The notes under the pieces were generated by a model that was given only the letters and a program-made list of their open reading frames with translations, was not told the DNA's origin and made no database searches. Position numbers and translations under genes: made by a program. Shown here in pieces: positions 17,941 through 26,412 of a DNA stretch of 64,000 bases (positions are counted from its first letter, which is position 1; every line of letters starts with the position of its first letter). Origin of the DNA: Pseudomonadota bacterium (GTDB lineage: Bacteria > Pseudomonadota > Alphaproteobacteria > Rhodobacterales > Rhodobacteraceae); NCBI GenBank assembly GCA_020161615.1, contig JAIUPD010000001.1, positions 124,001-188,000 on the forward strand, in the 5' to 3' direction.

Positions 17941-18573
17941 ATGGCCTTCCACGAGATCCGCTTTCCCGCCAATCTGAGCTTCGGCTCGCTGGGCGGGCCC
18001 GAGCGCCGGACCGAGATCGTCACCCTTGCGAACGGCTTTGAGGAGCGCAACACCCCCTGGGCGCAGGCGCGACGGCGCTATGACGCGGGGCTGGGGCTCC
18101 GCTCGCTCGATGATGTCGAGGTGCTGATCGCCTTTTTCGAGGCAAGGCAGGGGCGCCTGCATGGGTTCCGCTGGAAGGATTGGGCCGATTTCAAGACCTG
18201 CCGTGCTTCGCGCGCGATCACGCCGCTCGACCAGTCGCTGGGCTATGGCGACGGGGTAACGCGGGATTTCCAACTGGCCAAGACCTATCGCTCGGGCGAC
18301 TGGAGCGCGCGGCGCCTGCTGACCAAGCCGGTGGCGGGGACGCTGCGGCTGGCCATCGGCGGCACCGAACAGCCCGAGGGGCTGGCCTGGCAGGTCGATC
18401 CCGCGACCGGGATCGTCAGTTTCGACGCCCCGCCCGGGATGGGGGCCGAGGTGACGATGGGCTGCGAGTTCGACGTGCCGGTGCGCTTCGATACCGACCT
18501 CGTGCAGGTCTCGGTCGCCTCGTTTCAGGCGGGCGATGTGCCCAAGGTCCCGGTGATCGAGGTGCGGCAATGA
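17941..18573 (+). CDS. GTA g12: distal tail protein (DUF2460)
   Basis: A 210-residue DUF2460 protein, the distal tail ring that joins the tube to the baseplate. Family marks are FHEIRFPANLSFGSLGGPERRTEIV at the start and FRWKDWADF in the middle. The stop overlaps the start of g13 as ATGA, so the two are translated together. The gene begins 14 bp after g11. Confidence 0.92.
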   Translation: MAFHEIRFPANLSFGSLGGPERRTEIVTLANGFEERNTPWAQARRRYDAGLGLRSLDDVEVLIAFFEARQGRLHGFRWKDWADFKTCRASRAITPLDQSLGYGDGVTRDFQLAKTYRSGDWSARRLLTKPVAGTLRLAIGGTEQPEGLAWQVDPATGIVSFDAPPGMGAEVTMGCEFDVPVRFDTDLVQVSVASFQAGDVPKVPVIEVRQ

Positions 18574-19433
18574 GCGAACTGACCACCACCCGCGCCCGGG
18601 CCTGGGCGCTCAGGCGCGCGGATGGCGCCGTGCTGGGCTTCACCGACCACGACCGCGACCTTGCCTTCGACGGGATCGCCTTTCGCGCTGGCACCGGCAT
18701 GACCGCCGGCGCCATCGTGCAGGGGACGGGGTTGTCGGTGGACAACACCGAGGCGACCGGCGCCTTGTCCGATGCGGCGCTGACCGAGGGCGATATCCTG
18801 GCCGGGCTCTACGACGGGGCCGAGTTGACGATCTGGGAGGTCGACTGGACCGACCCCGCCTGGCGCCGCATCCTGTTTCGCGGCTCGCTGGGCGAGATCA
18901 CGCGGCTGGACCGGGCCTTCAAGGCGGAACTGCGCGGCTTGACCGAACCGCTGGCCAAGGCAGGCGGGCGGGTTTTCGGCGCGCTCTGCCCGGCGGTGCT
19001 GGGCGATGCGCGCTGCGGCTTCGACCTGACCCAGCCCGGCTTCGCGGCCGAAGTCGCGCTCTTGGCGGTGGCCGAGGGCGGCGCGGTGCTGGAGATCGCC
19101 GAACTGCCGGAATTCGCCGCCGATTGGTTCGTCGATGGCGCGGCGCGGTTTCTGGACGGGGCGGCGGGGGGCATGGTCGTGCCGGTCCGGCGTGAAGAGT
19201 CCTTACCCGCGCGGCGACGCCTCTACCTCTGGTCCGCGCCCGGGTTCGAACCGGCGCCGGGCGATACGCTGAGGATCGAGGCGGGTTGTGACAAGCGCTT
19301 CCAGACCTGCCGGCTGAAATTCCTCAACCAGCAGAATTTCCAGGGCTTTCCGCATATCCCCTCCGAAGACTGGCTTCAGGCCACGCCGCGCGTCGATGGG
19401 CCGAACACCGGCGGGAGCCTGCTCCATGGTTGA
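18570..19433 (+). CDS. GTA g13: hub protein (DUF2163)
   Basis: A 287-residue DUF2163 protein, the baseplate hub of GTA particles. It opens with a beta-rich region (GAVLGFTDHDRDLAF) and has the Cys-bearing block LCPAVLGDARCGFDL. The C-terminal part includes CDKRFQTCRLKFLNQQNFQGFP, a cysteine arrangement conserved in this family; RcGTA gp13 has been reported to bind an iron-sulfur cluster, so these cysteines may be ligands. The start overlaps the g12 stop (ATGA) and the stop overlaps g14 by 8 bases. Confidence 0.92.
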   Translation: MSELTTTRARAWALRRADGAVLGFTDHDRDLAFDGIAFRAGTGMTAGAIVQGTGLSVDNTEATGALSDAALTEGDILAGLYDGAELTIWEVDWTDPAWRRILFRGSLGEITRLDRAFKAELRGLTEPLAKAGGRVFGALCPAVLGDARCGFDLTQPGFAAEVALLAVAEGGAVLEIAELPEFAADWFVDGAARFLDGAAGGMVVPVRREESLPARRRLYLWSAPGFEPAPGDTLRIEAGCDKRFQTCRLKFLNQQNFQGFPHIPSEDWLQATPRVDGPNTGGSLLHG

Positions 19434-19857
19434 CCCCCGCGCGGCGCTGGTGGTCGAGGTGCGGCGCTGGATCGGTACGCCCTATGTCCACCAGGCCTCG
19501 GTCCTGGGCGCGGGCTGCGATTGCCTCGGCCTGGTCCGGGGGCTGTGGCGCAGTCTTCACGGAACCGAGCCCGAGGCGCCCCCGCCCTATGGCCCCGACT
19601 GGGCAGAAGCGGGCGGTGACGAGGCGCTCTGGCAGGGCCTCGCCCGCCACCTGCGCCCGGCCCCGGGTGCGCCCGCGCCGGGTGACGTGCTGCTTTTCCG
19701 CATGCGCGCGCGCTCGGTCGCGAAACATCTGGGCGTGCTGACCGAGGCGGGGCCGAATGCCCGTTTCATCCATGCCTATTGCGGCCACGGGGTTGTCGAA
19801 AGCCCGCTGAGCCAGCCCTGGGCGCGCCGCATCGTGGCGCGCTTCGAGATGACGTGA
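19426..19857 (+). CDS. GTA g14: NlpC/P60 family cell wall peptidase
   Basis: A 143-residue NlpC/P60 cysteine peptidase carried in the baseplate, thought to open peptidoglycan of the recipient during DNA entry. The nucleophile is the second Cys of GAGCDCLGLVRG, and the catalytic His is in KHLGVLTEAG. The start at 19426 overlaps the g13 stop by 8 bases. An in-frame start at 19396 would add ten residues but lacks support. A single short domain with no signal peptide agrees with delivery as a virion component. Confidence 0.93.
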   Translation: MVDPRAALVVEVRRWIGTPYVHQASVLGAGCDCLGLVRGLWRSLHGTEPEAPPPYGPDWAEAGGDEALWQGLARHLRPAPGAPAPGDVLLFRMRARSVAKHLGVLTEAGPNARFIHAYCGHGVVESPLSQPWARRIVARFEMT

Positions 19858-19875
19858 CCTGAAAGGAACCCTCGG

Positions 19876-22800
19876 ATGGCGACCCTCCTCCTGTCCGCCG
19901 CCGGCGCGGCGATCGGTGCGAATTTCGGCGGCGCGGTGCTGGGCCTGTCGGGTCTGGTCATCGGCCGCGCGATTGGCGCCACCGTTGGCCGGCTGATCGA
20001 CCAGCGGCTGCTGGGCCTGGGCTCGGGCAGCGTCGAGACCGGGCGCATCCAGCGCCTGCAGGTCACCGGCGCGGGCGAGGGCGTGCCCTTGCCCCGCGTC
20101 TGGGGCCGGGTGCGCACCGCTGGCCATGTCATCTGGGCCTCGCGCTTCGAGGAGATCCCGGGCCGCTCGCGCCGCACCAAGGGCGGGCTCGGCCCGAAGG
20201 TCACCGAACAATCGCGCTATACCGTCAGCGTCGCCATCGCGCTGGCCGAGGGTCAGATCACCGGCATCGGCCGGATCTGGGCCTATGGCGACGAGATCGC
20301 GCCCGGGGACCTGAACCTGCGGCTCTATACCGGGACCATGGACCAACTGCCCGATCCAAAGATCGAGGCGGTCGAGGGCACGGGCTTGGCGCCTGCCTAT
20401 CGCGGCACCGCCTATGTGGTGATCGAGGATCTGGACCTCGGCCCCTATGGCAACCGGTTGCCGAACCTGGCCTTCGAGGTGATCCGCGGGGCCCAGGCCG
20501 AGGGGGTCAGCACCCTGCAACAGGCGATCCAGGGCGTGGCCTGGCTGCCCGGCGCCGGGGAATACGCGCTGGCGACGGAAAAGGTGCTGCTGTCGGGGAA
20601 CGTCACCCCGATCTTTGCCGAGGAATTCTCGGTCCTCGCCGCCGCGAGCGATGCCCAGGCCAATGCGCATACCCCCTCGGGCGAGGCGGATTTTGTCACC
20701 GCGCTGAAGGCGCTGGAGAACGAACTTCCGAACGCCAAATCCTCGCTGCTGATCGCGTCCTGGTTCGGGAACGATCTGCGCTGCGGCGCCTGCACCCTTC
20801 GCCCCAAGGTCGAGGGTCAGGACCGCACCGGTCGCAACCAGGCCTGGCGCGTGGCGGGGCTGGACCGGGCCGCGGCCGCGGTGGTGCCGACGCTGGGCGG
20901 CAAGCCGGTCTATGGCGGAACGCCCTCCGACACTTCGATCCTGCAGGCCATCGCGGCGCTGAACGCGGCCGGGCAATCCGTGGTCTTCTACCCGTTCATC
21001 CTGATGGAGCAATTGCCGGGCAACGGCCTGCCCGACCCCTGGTCCGAAGCCGGGGATCAGCCCGCGCTTCCCTGGCGCGGCCGCATCACCACGGACAAGG
21101 CCCCGGGTCAGCCGGGCACCACCGACCGCACCCCTGCGGCCGCGGCCGAGGTCGCGGCCTTCTTCGGCACCGCCCAAGCCAGCGATTTCACCGTGGCACC
21201 CGGCAGCGTCAGCTATGCCGGTCCCGACGAATGGTCCTACCGCCGTTTCATCCTGCACTATGCGGCGCTTTGTGCGGCTTCGGAGGGGGTGGATGCCTTC
21301 TGCATCGGTTCGGAAATGCGCAGCCTGTTGCAGATCCGGGGCGCGGGCGACAGCTTCCCCGCCGTCGCCGCCATGGTCGATTTGCTGCACGAGGTCCGTG
21401 CGATCCTCGGTCCCTCGGTCACGCTGACCTATGCCGCCGATTGGTCGGAATATGCGGGCTATGACGCGGGCGAGGGGAACCGCTATTTCCACCTCGACCC
21501 GCTCTGGTCCGATGACGAACTCAACGTCATCGGCATCGACAATTACATGCCGCTCGCCGATTGGCGCGAGGGTGAGGCGCATGCCGACTGGCAGGCGGGC
21601 TGGCGCGATATCTACGATCCCGCCTACCTCAAGGCGAATATCGCGGGGGGCGAGGGGTTCGACTGGTACTATGCCAGCACGCCCGAAAGGGACGCGCAGG
21701 TCCGCACCCCGATCACCGACGAGGGCGAATCCGAGCCCTGGATCTGGCGCGTGAAGGATCTGCGCGCCTGGTGGGAGAACGCGCATACCGAGCGTCATGC
21801 GGGCGTGAAGCAGGCGGAATCGACCGAATGGGAGCCGCGTTCGAAACCCGTGTGGTTCACCGAATACGGCTGCGCGGCGATCGACAAAGGCGCCAACCAG
21901 CCCAATGTCTTCCTTGATCCGAAATCCTCGGAATCGCAGGCCCCCCATTACTCGACCGGCGCCCGCGACGACCTGATGCAGATGCAATACCTGCGTGCCA
22001 TGCAGGCCTTCTGGACGGACCCGGCCAACAACCCGGTCTCCGATGTCTATGGCGCGCCCATGGTCGACTGGTCGCGCAGCCATGCCTGGGCCTGGGACGC
22101 GCGACCCTGGCCCTGGTTCCCCGCCCGCACCGACCTGTGGTCCGACGGCGACAACTGGCTGCGCGGCCATTGGCTGACCGGGCGGGCCTCGGCTCAGCCG
22201 CTCGACGCCGTGGTGGCCGAGATCTGCCAGCGCGCGGGCATCGCCGATGCCGATGTCTCGGGCCTTTATGGCGTCGTGCGCGGCTATGCCGTGGCCTCGA
22301 CCGCGACCGGCCGCGCGGCGTTGCAACCCCTGATGCTGGCCCATGGGTTCGAGGCGGTGGAACGGGAGGGCCGCCTGGTCTTTCGCATGCGCACCGGGCG
22401 CGACCCCGTAGCGCTGGACCCCGGGCGCCTCGTCGCCCGCGACAGCGGCGATCTGGAGGTGTCGCGCGCGTCGGAACCCGAGACCGCCGGCCGCCTGCGC
22501 CTGACCTATATCGAGGCCGAGGGCGGGTTCGAGACCCGCAGCGCCGAGGCCGTGCATCCCGACACCCCCGCCGGCGACGCGGCCGAGACCGAGATGCCCC
22601 TGTCGCTGACCCGGGGCGAGGCCCGCACCGCCGTGAAGCGCTGGCTGACCGAGGCGCGGATCGCCCGCGACACGGCGCGCTTTGGGCAGCCGATGTCCTC
22701 GACCCTGGCGGTGGGCGATGTGGTGACGCTGGAACAGGGCGGCGGCACCCGCCATTACCGCATCGACCGCATGGACCTGACCGGCGAGCGCGCCATCGAG

Positions 22801-23817
22801 GCGGTGCGCATCGAGCCCGGCCTCTACCGGCACCGCGATGCCTCGACCGACCTGCCCGCCGCCGGGGCCTATCAGGCGGCGGTCCCGGTGGTGCCGATCT
22901 GGATGGACCTGCCCTTGATGCGCGGGGACGAGGTGCCGCATGCCCCGCATCTGGCGGTCTTCGGCCTGCCCTGGCCGGGCGCCGTCGCCGCCTATGACGC
23001 GCCTGCCGGCAGCGGCAGTTTCGCGCTGAACACGCTGATCGGGCTCAGGGCCAGCGTCGGGCAGACCATCACGCCCCTGTTCCGTGGCTCTCCGGCATTG
23101 GTTCAGCACGGGGCGGGGGTGCAGGTCGCCTTCCCGGGCTCGGTCGCGCCCGCCTCGGTCAGTGACGAGGAATTGCTCGACGGCGCCAATCTCGCCGCCA
23201 TCGGCACCGGCGCGGGGTGGGAGCTGTTCCAATACCGCGAGGCCACGCTGGTCGAGCCCGGGGTCTGGCGCCTGCACGACCTGCTGCGCGGCCAGTTCGG
23301 CACCGAACCCCTGATGCCCGAGGCCTGGTCGCCCGGCGCGGTGGTGGTGCTGATGGACGGCGCGCCCGCTCAGGTCGATCTGGCGGCCTCGGCCCGCGGC
23401 GTGGCGCGGCGCTGGCGGGTCGGTCCGGCGGCGCTGGCCTATGACGATCCGGTCTATGTCGAAAGCACCGAGGCTTTCGCGGGCAACGGTTTGCGGCCCT
23501 ATGCGCCGGTGCATCTGACGGCCGCCCGCGACGGCGCCGGCGATCTGGCGGTGGCCTGGATCCGCCGCACCCGGCTGGGCGGCGATGGCTGGGAGGCGCC
23601 CGAGGTGCCGTTGAGCGAAGAGGCCGAACTCTACCGCCTGCGCATCCGCCACCTGGGCGTCATCCATCGCGAGGTCGATCTGACCGCGCCCCTCTGGACC
23701 TATGCTGCCGCGCAGCAGGCGGCAGATGGGGTGAGCGGCCCTTTCAGCATCGAGGTGGCGCAGGTTTCGGCCAGTTTCGGACCCGGGCTTTTCGCCGCGC
23801 TGGAGGTCACGGCCTGA
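19876..23817 (+). CDS. GTA g15: host specificity / tail fibre megatron protein
   Basis: A 1313-residue baseplate protein that forms the tip of the particle and contacts the recipient cell; size agrees with RcGTA gp15 (about 1300). The N-terminus has a Gly/Ala-rich hydrophobic stretch (AAGAAIGANFGGAVLGLSGLVIGRAIGA), then the phage-tail beta domain. A central TIM-barrel-like domain, about residues 430-760, has glycosidase-like motifs (FCIGSEM, YAADWSEY, WFTEYGCAAID). The last third is the phage tail type 3 domain. GAAAGGAACC precedes the ATG. The stop overlaps the next ORF. Confidence 0.95.
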   Translation: MATLLLSAAGAAIGANFGGAVLGLSGLVIGRAIGATVGRLIDQRLLGLGSGSVETGRIQRLQVTGAGEGVPLPRVWGRVRTAGHVIWASRFEEIPGRSRRTKGGLGPKVTEQSRYTVSVAIALAEGQITGIGRIWAYGDEIAPGDLNLRLYTGTMDQLPDPKIEAVEGTGLAPAYRGTAYVVIEDLDLGPYGNRLPNLAFEVIRGAQAEGVSTLQQAIQGVAWLPGAGEYALATEKVLLSGNVTPIFAEEFSVLAAASDAQANAHTPSGEADFVTALKALENELPNAKSSLLIASWFGNDLRCGACTLRPKVEGQDRTGRNQAWRVAGLDRAAAAVVPTLGGKPVYGGTPSDTSILQAIAALNAAGQSVVFYPFILMEQLPGNGLPDPWSEAGDQPALPWRGRITTDKAPGQPGTTDRTPAAAAEVAAFFGTAQASDFTVAPGSVSYAGPDEWSYRRFILHYAALCAASEGVDAFCIGSEMRSLLQIRGAGDSFPAVAAMVDLLHEVRAILGPSVTLTYAADWSEYAGYDAGEGNRYFHLDPLWSDDELNVIGIDNYMPLADWREGEAHADWQAGWRDIYDPAYLKANIAGGEGFDWYYASTPERDAQVRTPITDEGESEPWIWRVKDLRAWWENAHTERHAGVKQAESTEWEPRSKPVWFTEYGCAAIDKGANQPNVFLDPKSSESQAPHYSTGARDDLMQMQYLRAMQAFWTDPANNPVSDVYGAPMVDWSRSHAWAWDARPWPWFPARTDLWSDGDNWLRGHWLTGRASAQPLDAVVAEICQRAGIADADVSGLYGVVRGYAVASTATGRAALQPLMLAHGFEAVEREGRLVFRMRTGRDPVALDPGRLVARDSGDLEVSRASEPETAGRLRLTYIEAEGGFETRSAEAVHPDTPAGDAAETEMPLSLTRGEARTAVKRWLTEARIARDTARFGQPMSSTLAVGDVVTLEQGGGTRHYRIDRMDLTGERAIEAVRIEPGLYRHRDASTDLPAAGAYQAAVPVVPIWMDLPLMRGDEVPHAPHLAVFGLPWPGAVAAYDAPAGSGSFALNTLIGLRASVGQTITPLFRGSPALVQHGAGVQVAFPGSVAPASVSDEELLDGANLAAIGTGAGWELFQYREATLVEPGVWRLHDLLRGQFGTEPLMPEAWSPGAVVVLMDGAPAQVDLAASARGVARRWRVGPAALAYDDPVYVESTEAFAGNGLRPYAPVHLTAARDGAGDLAVAWIRRTRLGGDGWEAPEVPLSEEAELYRLRIRHLGVIHREVDLTAPLWTYAAAQQAADGVSGPFSIEVAQVSASFGPGLFAALEVTA

Positions 23818-24104
23818 TGCGGCCCGTCACCCTGACCGACCTCGCGGCCGCCGCGCGGGTGCTGCTGGCGCTGCCCGAGCAGCAGCGCCGGGCGGGGATG
23901 GCCGCGCTCATCGCCGGGGCCGAGGCGGCCGACCGTTACCGCCAGACGACCGGCCGACTGCACCCCGCCTATGGCAACGGCACGCTCCTGGCGGCGGCGC
24001 TGGCCCATCCCGCTGCCGACCCCGCCACACCTGGCGCGCCCGAGTATCTGGCCTGCCTGGCGCTGGCCACCGGGGTCCTGGTCGGCCAGCGGTCGCTTTC
24101 CTGA
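23817..24104 (+). CDS. Small conserved-position protein after GTA g15
   Basis: A 95-residue Ala-rich helical protein that starts within the g15 stop (TGATG) and is therefore translated with it. Residues such as LLALPEQQRRAGMAALIAGAEAADRYRQTTGRLHPAYGNGTL suggest a compact helical bundle. I recognise it as the small ORF that follows g15 in Rhodobacteraceae genomes, but no function is known to me. It could belong to the GTA transcription unit. Confidence 0.7.
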   Translation: MRPVTLTDLAAAARVLLALPEQQRRAGMAALIAGAEAADRYRQTTGRLHPAYGNGTLLAAALAHPAADPATPGAPEYLACLALATGVLVGQRSLS

Positions 24105-24169
24105 ACCGGTGGCACTGGAAATCCGGTGTCGTTCCGCTATGTTTCGGGGATCAACACCGGAGATGCGCC

Positions 24170-24976
24170 ATGCCCGAGTCCCGCGCGAAACTCGCCCCGT
24201 TCGATCCCGTCTGGCAGCGCATCTGCGAAGAGGCGAACGCCGTTGTCCGCGACGAACCCCTGCTGGGTGGCGTCATGCACAACAATCTGCTGCATCACGC
24301 GACCATGGAACGGGCGCTGGCCTATCGCTTCGCGCTGAAACTCTCGTCGGCCGAGATCAGCGAACAGATCCTGCGCGAGATCGCCGAGGAAGCCTATGAA
24401 ACCTCGTCCTGGCTGGGCGAGGCGGCGCGCGCCGATCTGGTGGCGGTCTATGACCGCGACCCGGCCTGCCACCGCTTCCTGCAGCCGGTGATGTATTTCA
24501 AGGGCTATCAGGCGGTGCAGGCCTATCGCGTCGGCCATTGGCTGTGGGAGACGGGGCGCCGCGACATGGCGCTCTTCGTGCAGATGCGGATTTCCGAGAT
24601 GTTCGGCGTCGACATCCACCCGGCCGCCCGCTTCGGCAAGGGGATCATGATCGACCATGCCCATTCCATCGTCATCGGTGAAACCGCGGTCGTCGGCGAC
24701 AACGTGTCGATGCTGCATTCGGTGACGCTGGGCGGCACCGGCAAGGAAGACGGCGACCGTCACCCCAAGATCGGCGACGGCGTGCTGATTGGCGCGGGCG
24801 CCAAGGTGCTGGGCAACATCAGGGTCGGCGACAATTCCCGCATCGCCGCCGGTTCGGTGGTTCTGGAAGACGTCCCCTGCTGCAAGACCGTCGCCGGTGT
24901 CCCGGCCCGGATCGTCGGCGAGGCCGGTTGCGCCCAGCCCGCGCTGTCGATGAACCATTCGCTGAGCGCCGAATAA
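24170..24976 (+). CDS. cysE: Serine O-acetyltransferase CysE
   Basis: A 268-residue serine acetyltransferase that makes O-acetylserine for cysteine synthesis. An N-terminal helical domain is followed by left-handed beta-helix hexapeptide repeats with GIMIDHAHSIVIGETAVVGDN and HSVTLGGTGK, which includes the catalytic Asp-His pair of this family. A CGGAGATG ribosome region precedes the ATG. cysE is the usual gene beyond the GTA cluster in Rhodobacter, so it marks the cluster boundary here. Confidence 0.97.
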   Translation: MPESRAKLAPFDPVWQRICEEANAVVRDEPLLGGVMHNNLLHHATMERALAYRFALKLSSAEISEQILREIAEEAYETSSWLGEAARADLVAVYDRDPACHRFLQPVMYFKGYQAVQAYRVGHWLWETGRRDMALFVQMRISEMFGVDIHPAARFGKGIMIDHAHSIVIGETAVVGDNVSMLHSVTLGGTGKEDGDRHPKIGDGVLIGAGAKVLGNIRVGDNSRIAAGSVVLEDVPCCKTVAGVPARIVGEAGCAQPALSMNHSLSAE

Positions 24977-24980
24977 GCGC

Positions 24981-25649
24981 TCAAAGCCCCCTGAGGAAGC
25001 CCGCCAGATCGTCGGTGCGGTGGTGCACATGGGTCTGGGCCTCGGGGTCCGGGCTCTCGCCTTCGGACGCGGCCAGCGGGCCGACCAGCACGGTGCGCAT
25101 CCCCAGCGCGTGCGGCACCTTGAGGTTGCGGATATCGTCCTCGAACATCGCGGCGCTCGCCGGGGTCAGCCCGGCCAGCCGGAACACGGTGTCGAAGGCC
25201 TCGGCCTGCGGTTTCGGCCGATAGCCCGCGTCCTCGACGCCATAGACCGCCTCGAACAGCCCCTCCAGCCCCCGGGCCTCCAGCACCTTGCGGGCATAGG
25301 GGGCCGAACCGTTGGTATAGACGATGCGCCGCCCCTTCAGCGCGAGGATGGCCTCCCGCAGGTCGGGATCGGGCTCCAGCACCGAGAAATCGATGTCGTG
25401 GACCTCGACCAGATAGGGCACCGGGTCGATCCCGTGATGCGCCATCAGCCCGGCCAGCGTGGTGCCATAGGTCAGCCAGTAATCGCGCCGCAGGCGATCC
25501 GATTCCGCCCGGTCCGCCCCCGTCACCCGCATGACGAAATCGGTCATCTTCACGTCGATCTGGTCAAACAGCCGGACCCGCGGATGATAGAGCGTGTTGT
25601 CGAGGTCGAAGACCCAGGTATCGACATGCCGGAAATGTTCGTGCGCCAT
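24981..25649 (-). CDS. Pyrimidine 5'-nucleotidase (HAD family)
   Basis: A 222-residue HAD hydrolase of the pyrimidine 5'-nucleotidase group. The nucleophile motif is WVFDLDNTLYHP, motif II is YTNGSAPYA, and the acidic metal motif is MFEDDIRNL. The expected reaction is dephosphorylation of UMP or CMP-type nucleotides; other phosphate esters are possible. The start at 25649 (MAHEHFRHVDTW) removes a 22-residue basic extension that would be unusual. It converges with cysE with four bases between stops. Confidence 0.88.
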   Translation of the reverse strand: MAHEHFRHVDTWVFDLDNTLYHPRVRLFDQIDVKMTDFVMRVTGADRAESDRLRRDYWLTYGTTLAGLMAHHGIDPVPYLVEVHDIDFSVLEPDPDLREAILALKGRRIVYTNGSAPYARKVLEARGLEGLFEAVYGVEDAGYRPKPQAEAFDTVFRLAGLTPASAAMFEDDIRNLKVPHALGMRTVLVGPLAASEGESPDPEAQTHVHHRTDDLAGFLRGL

Positions 25650-25758
25650 GCGCCAAGGGCTAGCGGCAAGGGGGCTGCGGCACAAGATGCCAGGGTGCGA
25701 ATCAGGGCTTTTCACCGCCCGCGCCCGACACTAGTCTTCGCCCCCTCGGAGGACCCGC

Positions 25759-26412
25759 ATGAACGACCAGCGCCAACCCCTGCTCGACGCCTATTCGCTG
25801 ATCCTGGCGGCGATCGACGACGGGGTCTACAAACCCGGCGACCGGCTGGTCGAATCGGAGCTGGCCGAACGCTTCGGCGTCTCGCGCACGCCGATTCGCG
25901 AGGCGCTGCAGCGGCTTGAGACGCAAAGCCTGCTGACCCGCGACGGCCGTTCGCTGATCGTGGCCTCGCTCGATCACAACCAGCTGGCCGAACTCTATGT
26001 CGTCCGCGCGCAGCTCGAGGGGCTGGCGGCGCGGCTGGCGGCGAAACACGCCTCGGTCGAGGAGGTGCGGGTCCTGCGCGACATGGTGGCCGACGACCGG
26101 CGGCTGATGAACGATCCCAAGGCGCTGAGCCGGGCCAACAAGCGTTTCCACAAGCAGATCCATCTGGCCAGCCACAACCGCTTTCTGGTGCAGCAGCTCG
26201 ACCTCGTGCATCGTTCGATGGCGCTGCTGGCCACCACCTCGCTCGAGGCCGAGGGGCGCGGGCGCACCGCGCTCGACGAACACGACGCCATCGTCGAGGC
26301 CATCGCCCGCGGCGATGGCGAGGCCGCCGACCGGGCGCTGCGCGAGCATATCAGCCGCGCTTTCGAGACGCGGCTGAAGCTGGAATCGGGCGACCGGCGG
26401 CGCCAGCGCTAA
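25759..26412 (+). CDS. GntR family transcriptional regulator (FCD subfamily)
   Basis: A 217-residue regulator with an N-terminal winged helix (SELAERFGVSRTPIREALQRLETQSLL, the GntR signature) and a C-terminal FCD helical ligand domain with the usual Asp/His metal residues (ELYVVRAQLEGLAARLAA, then NKRFHKQIHLASHN, and LDEHDAIVEAIARGD). It probably binds a carboxylate effector. No nearby target is obvious: the 3' neighbour is convergent and overlaps by four bases. A GGAGGA ribosome site precedes the ATG. Confidence 0.92.
   Translation: MNDQRQPLLDAYSLILAAIDDGVYKPGDRLVESELAERFGVSRTPIREALQRLETQSLLTRDGRSLIVASLDHNQLAELYVVRAQLEGLAARLAAKHASVEEVRVLRDMVADDRRLMNDPKALSRANKRFHKQIHLASHNRFLVQQLDLVHRSMALLATTSLEAEGRGRTALDEHDAIVEAIARGDGEAADRALREHISRAFETRLKLESGDRRRQR

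Noticed and set aside
19324-23667. A 1447-codon open frame on the minus strand opposite GTA g15
   Set aside because: It is rich in His, Arg, Gly and Gln with no domain, runs antisense through a well-identified 1313-residue gene, and is a usual artefact of high-GC coding DNA.
9625-24104. Complete prophage rather than a GTA
   Set aside because: No integrase, repressor, replication or lysis genes flank it, the tape measure is very short, and gene order is exactly that of the Rhodobacter GTA.
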